A stretch of DNA of 64,000 nucleotides from Brevundimonas sp. (GTDB lineage Bacteria > Pseudomonadota > Alphaproteobacteria > Caulobacterales > Caulobacteraceae), in the NCBI RefSeq assembly GCF_016463295.1, contig NZ_JAEMRO010000002.1, positions 1-64,000 on the forward strand, given 5' to 3'. Position 1 is the first letter of the stretch; each line of letters starts with the position of its first letter. The notes beneath the pieces were generated by a model. The model saw only the letters and a list, made by a program, of their open reading frames with translations, made no database searches and was not told the DNA's origin. A program made the translations under genes and the position numbers. Positions 9,502-19,875 of this stretch are shown piece by piece.

Positions 9502-10319
9502 CCGCCCGACGCCCCGCCACCACCGAAACTGCCGCCCCCGCCGCTGAATCCGCCGAATCCGCCGCCGAATCCGCCGCTGCTGCGTCCGCGGCTGCTGAGC
9601 GCTTCCGACGCAGCCCAGATCAGGATGGGCGACAGGCCGTTGCCGCCGCGCCGCCGGCGTCCACGCCCTGCACTGCTGATGAGAGCGAGTACGAGAAAGG
9701 CGAAGACTAGGGCGACGATGATCGCGACCGCAATGGGTAGCCGCGCCTCGGGTCGATCCGCAGCCTCGGCGATCGCGCGCGCCTCGGTCGGGTCCAGACG
9801 CAGCTGGTCGTCGATGGCGTCGACGCCCTGGGTGATGCCGCGCTCATAGTAGCCCTGGCGGAACGACGGCAGGATGGCGTTCTGGATGATCAGGGCCGAC
9901 ATGGCGTCGGTCAGGACGGGTTCGAGGCCATAGCCGACCTCGATGCGGACCTTCTTCTCGTCCGGCGCGATCAGCAGCAGGACGCCGTTGTCCTTGTCCT
10001 CACGGCCGATGCCCCAGGCGCGACCCAGTTGATAGCCGTAGTCCTCGATCTCGTGGCCCTGAAGGCTGGGAACGGTAACGACGACGACCTGATCGGTGGT
10101 GTCGCGCTCCAACGCCTCCAGCTTCGCCGTGATTTCCTGCTCCTTGGCGGGCGACAGCAGGCGTGCGCCATCGACGACGCGGCCATCCAGCGGTGGAAAG
10201 GTCAGCGGTGCCTGCGCCAGTGCAGGCGTCAGGCCGGCGAGGCACAGCAGGCCAGCAACGGCCAGCGGACGACACCATCGCAATGAAGCCAGAGCCTTGG
10301 ACACGGAGGTGGCGATCAC
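9495..10319 (-). CDS. TPM-domain (YgcG-like) protein with Gly-rich C-terminus
   Basis: GTG start overlapping the lemA stop (GTGA). [63 protein letters not shown]; ends [26 protein letters not shown]. Confidence 0.88.
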   Translation of the reverse strand: MIATSVSKALASLRWCRPLAVAGLLCLAGLTPALAQAPLTFPPLDGRVVDGARLLSPAKEQEITAKLEALERDTTDQVVVVTVPSLQGHEIEDYGYQLGRAWGIGREDKDNGVLLLIAPDEKKVRIEVGYGLEPVLTDAMSALIIQNAILPSFRQGYYERGITQGVDAIDDQLRLDPTEARAIAEAADRPEARLPIAVAIIVALVFAFLVLALISSAGRGRRRRGGNGLSPILIWAASEALSSRGRSSGGFGGGFGGFSGGGGSFGGGGASGGW

Positions 10320-10996
10320 TGGGCGGGCGGGGCCGAGCCGGGCGTGGTCGCGGGAGCGGAGCCGCCGGGCGGTGCCGCGCCGGCAGGGTTCAGGGCATCG
10401 AAGTTGACGGTGGGGGCCGTCTGGGCGGCTTCGGTGGCGGTGAAGGGCTGCATGGGCTGGGAGCCGCCATGGACCGTCTTGGCCCAGATCACCGTCGGGA
10501 AGGTCCGCAGGGTGGTGTTGTAGTCCTGAACCGCCGCATTGTAGTCGCCGCGCGCGACGTTGATGCGGTTCTCGGTGCCCTCGAGCTGGCTCTGCAGCAC
10601 CAGGAAGTTCTGGTTGGACTGAAGCTGGGGATAGGCCTCGACCACCAGCAGCAGGCGCGACAGGGCCTGTGACAGCTGACCGTGGGCGGCCTGGAACTGC
10701 TGGAAGGCGGCGGGGTCGCTGAGGGTATCGGGGCTGACCGTCACGCCGGTGGCGCGGGCGCGGGCCTCGATCACCTGGGTCAGGGTGGTGCGTTCCTGAA
10801 TGGCTGCACCTTGCACCGTGGCGACCAGATTGGGAACCAGGTCGGCGCGGCGCTGATAGGCGGACTGGACGTCGGCCCAGGCGCGCTTGGCATTCTCTTC
10901 CTTGGTCGGGATGGCGTTGATCCCGCAACCGGCTGCGGCGGGGGCCAGGGCGACGACGGCGGCGAGGGCCACCAGGCGAGGATGAGGGCGGATCAT
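10316..10996 (-). CDS. lemA: LemA family protein
   Basis: Lipobox-like AAAGC; AWADVQSAYQRRADLVPNLVATVQGAAIQERTTLTQVIEARARAT; AYPQLQSNQNFLVLQSQLEGTENRINVARGDYNAAVQDYN. Confidence 0.93.
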   Translation of the reverse strand: MIRPHPRLVALAAVVALAPAAAGCGINAIPTKEENAKRAWADVQSAYQRRADLVPNLVATVQGAAIQERTTLTQVIEARARATGVTVSPDTLSDPAAFQQFQAAHGQLSQALSRLLLVVEAYPQLQSNQNFLVLQSQLEGTENRINVARGDYNAAVQDYNTTLRTFPTVIWAKTVHGGSQPMQPFTATEAAQTAPTVNFDALNPAGAAPPGGSAPATTPGSAPPAQ

Positions 10997-11048
10997 CGAT
11001 GTCTCCGGGCAAGCGATGCGCCGACTATCGACACTCGCGTCACGGCGA

Positions 11049-11972
11049 TCAAGCGCTCAGATCATCCGGTGTGACGCCCGCGCTCCGGCAGGCGGCGGTA
11101 TAGGTATTGGCCAGCAGGCAGGCGATGGTCATGGGGCCCACGCCGCCGGGCACGGGGGTGATCCGGCCCGCGACCGTGACGGCCTCATCGAAGGCGACGT
11201 CGCCGACGACGCGGGTCTTGCCCAGGGCCGCCTTGTCCGGATCGCGCGAGGGGACGCGGTTGATGCCGACGTCGATGACGGTGGCACCGGGCTTGACCCA
11301 GTCGCCCTTGATCATCTCCGGACGACCGACAGCGGCCACCAGGATGTCGGCTGTGCGGCACAGGGCGGGCAGGTCGCGGGTGCGCGAATGGGCGATGGTG
11401 ACGGTGCAGCTTTCGCCCAGCAGGAGTTGCGCCATCGGCTTGCCGACGATGTTGGAGCGGCCGACGATGACGGCGTTCAGACCCGACAGATCGCCCAACT
11501 CCGCCTTCAGCAGCATCAGGCATCCCAGCGGCGTGCACGGCACCAGACCCGGCAGTCCGACGGCCAGCCGCCCGGCATTGACGACGTGAAAGCCATCGAC
11601 GTCCTTGTCTGGATCGATGGCTCCCAGCACGGCGGCGCTGTCGATATGGGCGGGCAGGGGCAGCTGGACCAGAATGCCATGGATGCCGGGGTCGGCGTTC
11701 AGCGTGGCAATCAGGGCCAGCAGCTCATGCTGACCGGTGGTCTCGGACATCCGATGCGTTTCGGAGCGCATGCCAGCGCGCAGGGTCGTCTCGCCCTTGT
11801 TGCGGACGTAGATCTGGCTGGCCGGGTCGTCGCCCACGATGACGACGGCCAGGCCGGGCTTGGTGGCGTGGGCAGCCTCCAATCGGGCCGAGGCGGCGGC
11901 GACGCGCTCCACCAGGCCGGCGGCGAAGGCCTTGCCGTCGATCAGGGAGGCGCGAGCGGGTTCGGCCGTCAT
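11049..11972 (-). CDS. folD: Bifunctional methylenetetrahydrofolate dehydrogenase/methenyltetrahydrofolate cyclohydrolase
   Basis: [84 protein letters not shown]. Confidence 0.96.
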   Translation of the reverse strand: MTAEPARASLIDGKAFAAGLVERVAAASARLEAAHATKPGLAVVIVGDDPASQIYVRNKGETTLRAGMRSETHRMSETTGQHELLALIATLNADPGIHGILVQLPLPAHIDSAAVLGAIDPDKDVDGFHVVNAGRLAVGLPGLVPCTPLGCLMLLKAELGDLSGLNAVIVGRSNIVGKPMAQLLLGESCTVTIAHSRTRDLPALCRTADILVAAVGRPEMIKGDWVKPGATVIDVGINRVPSRDPDKAALGKTRVVGDVAFDEAVTVAGRITPVPGGVGPMTIACLLANTYTAACRSAGVTPDDLSA

Positions 11973-12068
11973 GGTTTCGGCTCCGGAGTCAGGAATCGTG
12001 CGGTGCCAGCGATTTACAGACAGGCCGGTTCGGCGTCTATGATCGGCGCGACTTCACGAGGGATTTGC

Positions 12069-13910
12069 ATGCGCCGTCAGACCATTCTCGCCGCCGTCAG
12101 CGCTCTGGCGCTGTTCAGCGCAGTTCCGGCCCTGGCGCAATCGGCGGACGCGCCGCCGGTCGCGACGCTGGACGTCGGCAGCGAGGTCCAGGGGGCCCTG
12201 ACCGCCGACGATGCCGTGGGGGTCGAGGACGACTATCGCTACGATGTCTATCGCTTCCGGGCGACGGCGGGCCAGCGGTTGGAGTTCACCCTGCGGGCCG
12301 AGGCCTTCGACGCCTATCTGGCGGTCTATGAGGACGGTCTGGACGAGGCGCTGGCGACTGACGACGACGGCCTGGGCGACGGTACGGATGCGCGACTGCG
12401 GTTCACGGCGCCGAAGGATGGCGACTATCTGCTGCATGCCCGCACGCTGTCCGGGCTGGAGGGGGGCGACTACACCCTGACGCTGACGGAGCGACCCCCG
12501 GCTGCGCCGGTGCCGGAGCCGGGCACGATCGCGCTGGGCCAGACGCGGGATGGCACCCTGGCCGATGACGATGCGGAAACGGATGAGGGCGGGCACTATG
12601 ACGCCTATGTCTTTACCGCCGAGGCGGGTCAGCGGTTCACCTTCGATCTGGTCTCGGACGCCTTCGACCCCGTGGTCCGGGTGGGACGGATGGAAGGCGA
12701 GGTCTTCACCGAACTGGCCATGAACGACGACGGGCCGGACATTGAGCTGAATTCCCGGCTGATCTTTACGGCTCCGGAGGCAGGCTCCTATGTCGTGCGG
12801 GCGACTTCGCTGTCCGACAGTGGTGCAGGCGACTACAAGCTCAGCCTGTCCGAGGGGCCGGCCCCCATCGCGGCGACCGCCATTGCCATTGGCGACACGG
12901 TCGAGGGCGAACTGAGCGAGAGCGACGGGCGCAGTGCCGACGGCTATGCCGCCGACCGCTATCGGTTCGAGGGCCGCGAAGGACAGCGGATCCGCATCGA
13001 CATGACGGCGTCGGATTTCGACAGTTATCTGGAATTGTTCGACGATGCCGAGACCAGCCTGGCCAGCGACGACGACGGCGGTCCGGAAGGCTTGAACGCC
13101 CGGATCAACTTCACCCTTCCGAGGACAGGTTCCTATTTAATCCAGGCGCGCGGTTTCTCTGACGCGACGGGTGACTACACCCTGAAGCTCTCCGAGATCG
13201 AGCCGGACCGGCCGCCCCAGCCGCTGGCCTTCGGGGCCACGGTCCAGGGCGAGATCGGCGAAACCGACAATGAGGACGGCGACGGTCGTCACTTCGAGGC
13301 CTACAGCTTCACCGCTAGCGAGGGCCAGCGCATCCGCGCGATCATGCGCTCGGGCGATTTCGACACCTATCTGCAGATTGGCAAGGCGGAGGGTGACTTC
13401 GCCATGCTGGGGTCCGATGACGACGGCCTGAGCGAGGGCACCGATTCGCGTTTGGACTTCGCCATACCGGAGGACGGCACCTACGTCGTGCGGGCCTCGC
13501 CACTGGGTTCGGAAGGAAAGGGGCTGTACTCGCTGGAGCTGATCGACCGGGGCCCGCAGCCCAAGCCGGGCAGCCTGCTGGTCGGCTCGACCGCGCGCGG
13601 CACCCTGACCGAGACCGACGCCACCGCTGCCGACAACAGCTTCTACGACGCCTATCGCGTGACGCTGAAGGAGGACGAGGAACTGGTCCTGACCATGGTC
13701 TCCAACGAGTTCGACAGCGTCGTCTTCGTCGGGCGCGATCAGGAGGACGGCGAGTTCGAGGTCCTGGGGTCGGACGACGACAGTCTGTCGGACACCCATG
13801 CCAAGCTGGAATGGAAGGCTCCCGCGGACGGCACCTATGAAATCCGCGCCGGGTCGTTCGCCCAGGGCCAGACCGGCAGCTATGCCCTGACGGTCGAGAA
13901 GAAGCCCTGA
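12069..13910 (+). CDS. Secreted protein with five tandem PPC-like (pre-peptidase C-terminal) repeats
   Basis: Signal peptide MRRQTILAAVSALALFSAVPALAQS; five repeats each with a (V/L/I/F)G-x-x-x-x-G pattern, Y-x-F/V, a DFD/EFD-like motif, DDDG and a (T/S)Y(L/V/E) motif. ATG at 12069; the upstream extension of the listed ORF is antisense to folD. Confidence 0.85.
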   Translation: MRRQTILAAVSALALFSAVPALAQSADAPPVATLDVGSEVQGALTADDAVGVEDDYRYDVYRFRATAGQRLEFTLRAEAFDAYLAVYEDGLDEALATDDDGLGDGTDARLRFTAPKDGDYLLHARTLSGLEGGDYTLTLTERPPAAPVPEPGTIALGQTRDGTLADDDAETDEGGHYDAYVFTAEAGQRFTFDLVSDAFDPVVRVGRMEGEVFTELAMNDDGPDIELNSRLIFTAPEAGSYVVRATSLSDSGAGDYKLSLSEGPAPIAATAIAIGDTVEGELSESDGRSADGYAADRYRFEGREGQRIRIDMTASDFDSYLELFDDAETSLASDDDGGPEGLNARINFTLPRTGSYLIQARGFSDATGDYTLKLSEIEPDRPPQPLAFGATVQGEIGETDNEDGDGRHFEAYSFTASEGQRIRAIMRSGDFDTYLQIGKAEGDFAMLGSDDDGLSEGTDSRLDFAIPEDGTYVVRASPLGSEGKGLYSLELIDRGPQPKPGSLLVGSTARGTLTETDATAADNSFYDAYRVTLKEDEELVLTMVSNEFDSVVFVGRDQEDGEFEVLGSDDDSLSDTHAKLEWKAPADGTYEIRAGSFAQGQTGSYALTVEKKP

Positions 13911-13947
13911 CGCTTTATCGCCCCGCATGACGTGCTAGAGCGACTGG

Positions 13948-15120
13948 ATGGGTGATGCCGCCGATGACTATGATCTGATCCTGGTCGGCGGCGGCCTGGC
14001 GGCGGGGATGATCGCCTGGCGGCTGGCGCTGGACCGGCCGGACCTGCGCGTCGCCGTCATCGAGCGGGACGGCCGGATCGGGGGCAACCACACCTGGTCC
14101 TTTTTCGACAGCGATCTGGACGACGAAGACCGCGCCTGGCTGGCCCCCGCCGTGGCGCACCGCTGGTCTGAAGGGCATGAGGTCTATTTTCCAGCGCGGT
14201 CGCGCGTGCTGGAGACGCCGTACAACAGCATGACGTCCGAGCGGCTGCATGAGGCCCTTGCTCCGCTGCTGGCGGAGCGGCTGATCGCCGGGGAGGCGGT
14301 GGTGGTCGAAACGACGGGGGTGACGCTGTCGGACCAGAGGCGACTGACGGCGCGAGGCGTCATCGATGCGCGCGGGCCCAGGCCGACGCGGTCGCTGGAC
14401 CTGGGCTGGCAGAATTTCGTCGGGCGGACGGTGCGCCTGACCAAGCCCCACGACCTGACCCGCCCGACGATCATGGATGCGACCGTGCGCCAGTACGGAG
14501 CCTATCGCTTCGTCTATCTGCTGCCGTTCGACGACCGGACGGTGATGATAGAGGATACCTATTATGCCGATACGCCGACGCTGGATCGTGCGGCGCTGAA
14601 CGGGCGGATCGACGCCTATATCCGCTCGCGCGGCTGGACCGTCGAGGCGGTGGTGGGTGAGGAGGAGGGCGTCCTGCCGATCGCCCTGGACGGCGATATT
14701 GACGCCTTCTGGGCCGAGGAGCCGAGCGTGGCGCGGGCCGGGCTGTGGGCCGGGCTGTTCCATCCCGTCACCGGCTATTCCCTGCCGGACGCGGTCAGGC
14801 TGGCGAGAAAGGTCGCGGCCAGCGATGATCTGAGTTCCGAAGGGCTGCGTCGGCTGACGGAAGCGCACTCGAAAGCGACCTGGGCGGATCGCACTTTCTA
14901 TCGCTTGCTGAATCGCATGCTGTTCCGCGCCGCGGAGCCCGAACAGAGGTGGCGCGTTTTCCAGCGCTTCTATGGCCTGCCCGAAAGCCTCGTGCGGCGC
15001 TTCTACGCAGGGCACAACACCACGCTCGACAAGCTGCGCCTGCTTGCGGGAAAACCGCCTGTCCCCGTGGGCAAGGCGTTGCAGCAGCTTCGCGAGTCGG
15101 GGCAGGGATCACGACCATGA
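13948..15120 (+). CDS. crtY: Lycopene beta-cyclase
   Basis: DYDLILVGGGLAAGMIAWRLALDRPDLRVAVIERDGRIGGNHTWSFFDSDL; GYSLPDAVRLARKV; between PPC protein and crtI. Confidence 0.93.
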   Translation: MGDAADDYDLILVGGGLAAGMIAWRLALDRPDLRVAVIERDGRIGGNHTWSFFDSDLDDEDRAWLAPAVAHRWSEGHEVYFPARSRVLETPYNSMTSERLHEALAPLLAERLIAGEAVVVETTGVTLSDQRRLTARGVIDARGPRPTRSLDLGWQNFVGRTVRLTKPHDLTRPTIMDATVRQYGAYRFVYLLPFDDRTVMIEDTYYADTPTLDRAALNGRIDAYIRSRGWTVEAVVGEEEGVLPIALDGDIDAFWAEEPSVARAGLWAGLFHPVTGYSLPDAVRLARKVAASDDLSSEGLRRLTEAHSKATWADRTFYRLLNRMLFRAAEPEQRWRVFQRFYGLPESLVRRFYAGHNTTLDKLRLLAGKPPVPVGKALQQLRESGQGSRP

Positions 15121-16619
15121 GAGATCAAGTCGCACGTCGGGCCGTTGTGATCGGAGCCGGTTTCGGCGGCATCGCCCTGGCCATCCGCTTGCAGCGCGCG
15201 GGCATCCAGACGACCCTGGTCGAAAAGCGCGACAAGCCGGGCGGCCGGGCCTACGTCTGGAAGGAAAAGGGCTTCACGTTCGACGCAGGTCCGACCGTGA
15301 TCACCGATCCGGACTGCCTGAAGGAACTGTTCGAGGGCACGGGGTCGGAGCTGAAGGACTATGTCGATCTGATGCCGGTCGACCCCTTCTATCGGCTGTG
15401 TTGGGAGGACGGGAAATCCTTCGATTACAATGACGACCAGGCGGCCATGGAGCGTCAGATCGGGGCGTTCAATCCCAAGGACGTCGAGGGCTACAACAGG
15501 TTCCACCAGTATTCCGAGGAACTGTACCAGGAAGGCTATATCAAGCTGGGTGCCGTGCCATTCCAGTCCTTCTGGTCCATGATCAAGGCGGCCCCGGAGC
15601 TGGCGCGGCTGGAGAGCTGGAACAGCGTCCATGCGATGGTGGCGCGCTATATCGAGGACCCGCATCTGCGCCAGGCCTTCAGCTTTCACACGCTGCTGGT
15701 CGGGGGCGATCCCTTCAAGACGTCAAGCGTCTATGCCCTTATCCATGCGCTGGAGCGACGCGGCGGGGTCTGGTTCGCGCGGGGCGGCACGGGAGCGCTG
15801 ATCGCCGGGCTGGTGAAGTTCTTCCAGGACCTGGGCGGCGACTTCCGCCTGAATGCGCCGGTCGAGCGCATCGAGATGCTGGGCGACCGCGCCACCGGCG
15901 TGCGGCTGGAAGGCGGCGAGGTCATTCCTGCCGACATGGTCGCGTCCAATGCCGATGTCGTGCACACCTACGACAAGATGCTGGGCCATACGCCGCGCGG
16001 CAAAGCCAAGGCGAAGTCGCTGAAGTCCAAGCGGTTTTCGATGTCGCTGTTCGTGCTGCACTTCGGCCTGAAGACGCCGCAGCCGCAGCTGGCGCATCAC
16101 ACCATCTGCTTCGGGGCGCGCTACCGCGAGCTGATCAGCGAAATCTTCGCCGGGCCGAAACTGCCGGAGGACTTTTCCCTGTATCTGCACGCGCCTTGCG
16201 CGACCGATACGTCGATGGCGCCGGAGGGCATGAGCAGCCACTATGTCCTGTCGCCCGTGCCGCATCTGGGCGCCGCCGACATCGACTGGTCGGTCAAGGG
16301 GCCGGAGTATCGCGAGAAGATCATCGACTATCTGGAAGAGCGCTACATCCCAAACCTGCGGCGCGATCTGGTGACGACGCGCATCTATACGCCCGGCGAT
16401 TTCAAGGAGGACCTGCACGCCCATCTGGGTTCGGCCTTCTCGCTGGAGCCGATCCTGACGCAGAGCGCCTGGTTCCGGACGCACAACCGCGATGACAAGG
16501 TGCCGAATCTGTATGTCGTCGGGGCCGGCACTCATCCGGGCGCAGGTATCCCCGGCGTGGTCGGCTCGGCCAAGGCGACGGCGGGCCTGATGCTGGAGGA
16601 TGCGAAAGCCATCGCATGA
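15117..16619 (+). CDS. crtI: Phytoene desaturase
   Basis: RAVVIGAGFGGIALAIRLQRAGIQTTLVEKRDKPGGRAYVWKEKGFTFDAGPTVITDP; C-terminal NLYVVGAGTHPGAGIPGVVGSAKATAGLM. ATGA overlap with crtY. Confidence 0.96.
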   Translation: MRDQVARRAVVIGAGFGGIALAIRLQRAGIQTTLVEKRDKPGGRAYVWKEKGFTFDAGPTVITDPDCLKELFEGTGSELKDYVDLMPVDPFYRLCWEDGKSFDYNDDQAAMERQIGAFNPKDVEGYNRFHQYSEELYQEGYIKLGAVPFQSFWSMIKAAPELARLESWNSVHAMVARYIEDPHLRQAFSFHTLLVGGDPFKTSSVYALIHALERRGGVWFARGGTGALIAGLVKFFQDLGGDFRLNAPVERIEMLGDRATGVRLEGGEVIPADMVASNADVVHTYDKMLGHTPRGKAKAKSLKSKRFSMSLFVLHFGLKTPQPQLAHHTICFGARYRELISEIFAGPKLPEDFSLYLHAPCATDTSMAPEGMSSHYVLSPVPHLGAADIDWSVKGPEYREKIIDYLEERYIPNLRRDLVTTRIYTPGDFKEDLHAHLGSAFSLEPILTQSAWFRTHNRDDKVPNLYVVGAGTHPGAGIPGVVGSAKATAGLMLEDAKAIA

Positions 16620-17554
16620 CCGACGCCGTCCTCGCCGCCTCCAAGGCCTCGATCGTCAAGGGGTCCAAGAGCTTCCGCTCCGCCTCGCGGCTGTTCGAGC
16701 CGGAGGTGCGCGAGGACGCGTGGCTGCTTTATGCCTGGTGCCGGGCCTGCGACGACGAAATCGACGGTCAGGACCATGGCTTTGGCCACGAGGAGCTGAC
16801 GGTCGATGAGCAGAAGCGGCGGCTGGAGCGGCTGTACGACATGACGCGCCGCGCCATGACGGGCGAACCGATGTCGGACCCGACCTTTGCGGCCTTTCAG
16901 CGGGTGGCCCTGCGCCATCGCCTGCCGGAGCGCTGGGCCATCGACATGATCGACGGCTTCCGCATGGATGTGGAGCATCACGACTATCGCACCATGGACG
17001 ACGTCATGGCCTATTGCTGGCATGTCGCGGGGGTCGTGGGCGTGATGATGGCGCGGGTCATGGGAGTGACCGATGCCGAGGTTCTGCGCCGGGCCCAGGA
17101 TCTGGGGTTGGCGTTCCAGCTGACCAACATCTCGCGCGACGTGATCGAGGACGCGCAAGGCGGGCGGGTCTATCTTCCCGCTGCCTGGCTGAGAGAGGCG
17201 GGGGTCGAGCCGACGCCCGAGGCTGTGGCCAAACCGGCCAACCGGGACGCGGTCCACGCCGTCACCCGCCGCCTGCTGGAGGCGGCCGAGCCCTATTACG
17301 ACAGCGCGCGTGACGGGCTGCGGGGACTGCCGTTCCGCTCGTCGATGGCGATCGCGGCGGCGCGCGGGGTCTATCGCGAGATTGGTCGCAAGGTGGCGCG
17401 CGGCGGGCCGGGCGTCTGGAAGCAGCGGGTGTCGGTCGGCCGGGCCATGAAGCTGTGGCTGTTCGGGCGAGGCGCGCTTATCGCGATCTGGACCCAGGTG
17501 CTGGATCGTGGAAAGGCCCCGCCGCCGCGGCCGGCCCTGTGGACGCGAGTCTGA
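16616..17554 (+). CDS. crtB: Phytoene synthase
   Basis: GSKSFRSASRLF; LYAWCRACDDEID (DxxxD); GLAFQLTNISRDVIEDAQGGRVYLP. Confidence 0.95.
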   Translation: MTDAVLAASKASIVKGSKSFRSASRLFEPEVREDAWLLYAWCRACDDEIDGQDHGFGHEELTVDEQKRRLERLYDMTRRAMTGEPMSDPTFAAFQRVALRHRLPERWAIDMIDGFRMDVEHHDYRTMDDVMAYCWHVAGVVGVMMARVMGVTDAEVLRRAQDLGLAFQLTNISRDVIEDAQGGRVYLPAAWLREAGVEPTPEAVAKPANRDAVHAVTRRLLEAAEPYYDSARDGLRGLPFRSSMAIAAARGVYREIGRKVARGGPGVWKQRVSVGRAMKLWLFGRGALIAIWTQVLDRGKAPPPRPALWTRV

Positions 17555-18290
17555 GCGCTTCACGCCGCGCCTCGGGCAGTCGCCACCAGGGGGTGTTCGG
17601 CGACAGATGATGCTCGTGATGCATGCCGAAATGGAAGCAGGTCAGCAGCGAGGCCAGCCACGGCATGGGCACTGTCCGGGCGTTGTGGTGATCGGCGAAA
17701 GCCGCGCCTGACGCCTCATGCCGATGCGGCAGCCATGTGCCGAAGACGAAGAGCTGCAAGGCGCTGAGGATGGCGGGCAGGCCCCAGAACAGGGCGACGT
17801 TCAGGGGCGAGGCCCCGAACGCGAACAGATAGGCGATGAGAACCACCGTCACGATGCCGAACTCGCGCCAGCCGAAATAGCGGGTGAAAAAGCGATAGAA
17901 CCAGGGTCCGAAACGCATGGGTTCCCCGGCATGGAAGTCGGGATCGTCGGCGCTGCCCGGACTGCGGTGATGCTGGTGATGGCAGACGTTCAGGCGGCGG
18001 AACGAGAAGGCGGCATAGGCCCCGACGCAGACCTGGCCGATGGCGGCGTTCAGCCGGGGGCGACCGGGGGCCAGCGAGCCATGCATGGCATCATGGGCGA
18101 CGATGAACATGCCGGCGCCCAGCCAGCTCTGGGTCAGGATCAGCAGCGGCACGGCGACGATCGCCGGCCAGGTCAGGGGCTGAAAGAAGATACCCCAGAC
18201 GTGCAGGGCGACCCAGCCGCAGACGATCAGTCCGGCCAGCGAAAGCCCGATTGCCGTTTGCCGGGCTCTGGGAATGGAGGGCAGGATCAC
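17478..18290 (-). CDS. crtW: Beta-carotene ketolase, CrtW-type
   Basis: GTG start overlapping the crtZ stop; FIVAHDAMHGSLAPGRPRLN; RRLNVCHHQHHRSPGSADDPDFH; FHFGMHHEHHLSPNTPWWRLP (His-box di-iron membrane enzyme). Confidence 0.92.
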   Translation of the reverse strand: MILPSIPRARQTAIGLSLAGLIVCGWVALHVWGIFFQPLTWPAIVAVPLLILTQSWLGAGMFIVAHDAMHGSLAPGRPRLNAAIGQVCVGAYAAFSFRRLNVCHHQHHRSPGSADDPDFHAGEPMRFGPWFYRFFTRYFGWREFGIVTVVLIAYLFAFGASPLNVALFWGLPAILSALQLFVFGTWLPHRHEASGAAFADHHNARTVPMPWLASLLTCFHFGMHHEHHLSPNTPWWRLPEARREALRLASTGPAAAAGPFHDPAPGSRSR

Positions 18291-18787
18291 TCGGCCGGCA
18301 AGTCGGCCGCACGCGCGGCGCGACGGGCCTTCAGGATGGCGCTGAGGCGATGCGGGTCGGGCGCGAAGACGAAGCCGAAGGAAACGGCCCCCTCGCGGGT
18401 CTGGACCGCATGATGCAGCTTGTGCGCCTGGACCAGGCGGCGGGCGTAGCCATTCTTCGGCATCCAGTGAAACGGCCAGCGCTGATGCACCAGGCCGTCG
18501 TGCACGAAGGCATAGATGACACCGTAAAGGGTCACGCCCAGCGCGATGGCGCGGACCCACCACAGGCCGGTCAGCCAGGCGAGGACGAACAGGCCGGTCC
18601 CAACCAGAGCTCCGACCACACCGTACAGGTCATTGACCTCGAAGGCCTTGTCGTGCGGCTCATGATGGTCGCGATGCCAGCCCCAGCCCAGCGGCCCATG
18701 CATGATGTAGCGATGCGTCCACCAGGCCACGCCCTCCATGGCGAAGAAGACGGCCAGCGTCAGAAGGGTGAACCAGACAGGGATCAT
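18287..18787 (-). CDS. crtZ: Beta-carotene hydroxylase
   Basis: [61 protein letters not shown]. Confidence 0.95.
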   Translation of the reverse strand: MIPVWFTLLTLAVFFAMEGVAWWTHRYIMHGPLGWGWHRDHHEPHDKAFEVNDLYGVVGALVGTGLFVLAWLTGLWWVRAIALGVTLYGVIYAFVHDGLVHQRWPFHWMPKNGYARRLVQAHKLHHAVQTREGAVSFGFVFAPDPHRLSAILKARRAARAADLPAE

Positions 18788-18852
18788 GGCGAGACACTAC
18801 GCCCGCTCGGTTTCGGTTCCAACAGCGACCGCTCGTCGCTAGGGTTCATATT

Positions 18853-19875
18853 ATGCAGAACGACGCCATCCGCACCCGCAAGGACGAGCATCTGGACGTA
18901 ATCCTGGCGGGGAAGGCGCGGCATGGGCGCGATGCGGGGTTCGCTGAGATCCGTTTCGTGCACGAGGCTCTGCCAGACCTGGATCACGGCAAGATCGATC
19001 TGGGCGTCGATTTCCTGGGGCGGCGGTTGAAGTCCCCGCTGCTGATCAGTTCCATGACCGGCGGCCCGGCGCGGGCCGAGGCTATCAATGCGCGGCTGGC
19101 CGAGGCGGCTCAGCATCTGGGCATCGCCCTGGCGGTCGGCTCGCAGCGGGCGGCGCTGGAGGGCGAAGGCGCGGGTCTGGACATGGCGCTGAGGCTCAAG
19201 GCGCCGGACACGCCGATCCTGGCCAATATCGGTGCGGCCCAGTTGACGCAGGGGTTCGGCGTCGACGAGGCTCGGCGGGTGCTGGACATGATCGCGGCGG
19301 ACGCCCTGATCGTGCACCTGAACCCCTTGCAGGAGGCCTGCCAGCCCGAGGGGGACCGCGAGTGGTGGGGTGTCGGCGCGGCGCTGGAGGCCCTGGTGAA
19401 GGCGCTGGATGCGCCGGTCGTGGTCAAGGAGACGGGGGCGGGGATTTCGGGCGCGACCGCCCGGCGGTTGGCCGAGCTGGGTGTGGCTGCCATCGACGTG
19501 GCCGGGGCAGGCGGCTCGAACTGGGCGACGGTCGAGGGCGAGCGGGCGACCGATGCGGCGGACAAGGCCCATGCGGCCGCCTTTGCCGACTGGGGCATTC
19601 CGACCGCGCGCTCGATTGCGGCCGTCCGCGCAGCCTGTCCGGACCTGGTGCTGATCGGGTCGGGCGGTATCCGCGATGGCGTGGAAGCGGCCAAGGCGAT
19701 CCGGCTGGGGGCCGATGTGGTCGGTCAGGCGGCGGGCGTGCTGGCGGCGGCCACCGTCTCGACCGAGGCCGTGGTAGAGCATTTCCAGATTCTGATCCGG
19801 CAGTTGCGGACGACGTGCTTCGTCACCGGCTCGGCCAACTTGACCGCCCTCAAGGCGGCGGCTCTGGAAGATTAG
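18853..19875 (+). CDS. fni: Isopentenyl-diphosphate delta-isomerase, type 2 (FMN)
   Basis: [81 protein letters not shown]. Confidence 0.93.
   Translation: MQNDAIRTRKDEHLDVILAGKARHGRDAGFAEIRFVHEALPDLDHGKIDLGVDFLGRRLKSPLLISSMTGGPARAEAINARLAEAAQHLGIALAVGSQRAALEGEGAGLDMALRLKAPDTPILANIGAAQLTQGFGVDEARRVLDMIAADALIVHLNPLQEACQPEGDREWWGVGAALEALVKALDAPVVVKETGAGISGATARRLAELGVAAIDVAGAGGSNWATVEGERATDAADKAHAAAFADWGIPTARSIAAVRAACPDLVLIGSGGIRDGVEAAKAIRLGADVVGQAAGVLAAATVSTEAVVEHFQILIRQLRTTCFVTGSANLTALKAAALED

Noticed and set aside
9495-11012. 505-aa version of the TPM protein beginning at 11012
   Set aside because: First part is lemA read out of frame; GTG 10319 overlaps the lemA stop and precedes a signal peptide.
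11016-12068. N-terminal extension of the PPC-repeat ORF (about 351 aa)
   Set aside because: Antisense to folD, and a clear signal peptide begins at ATG 12069.
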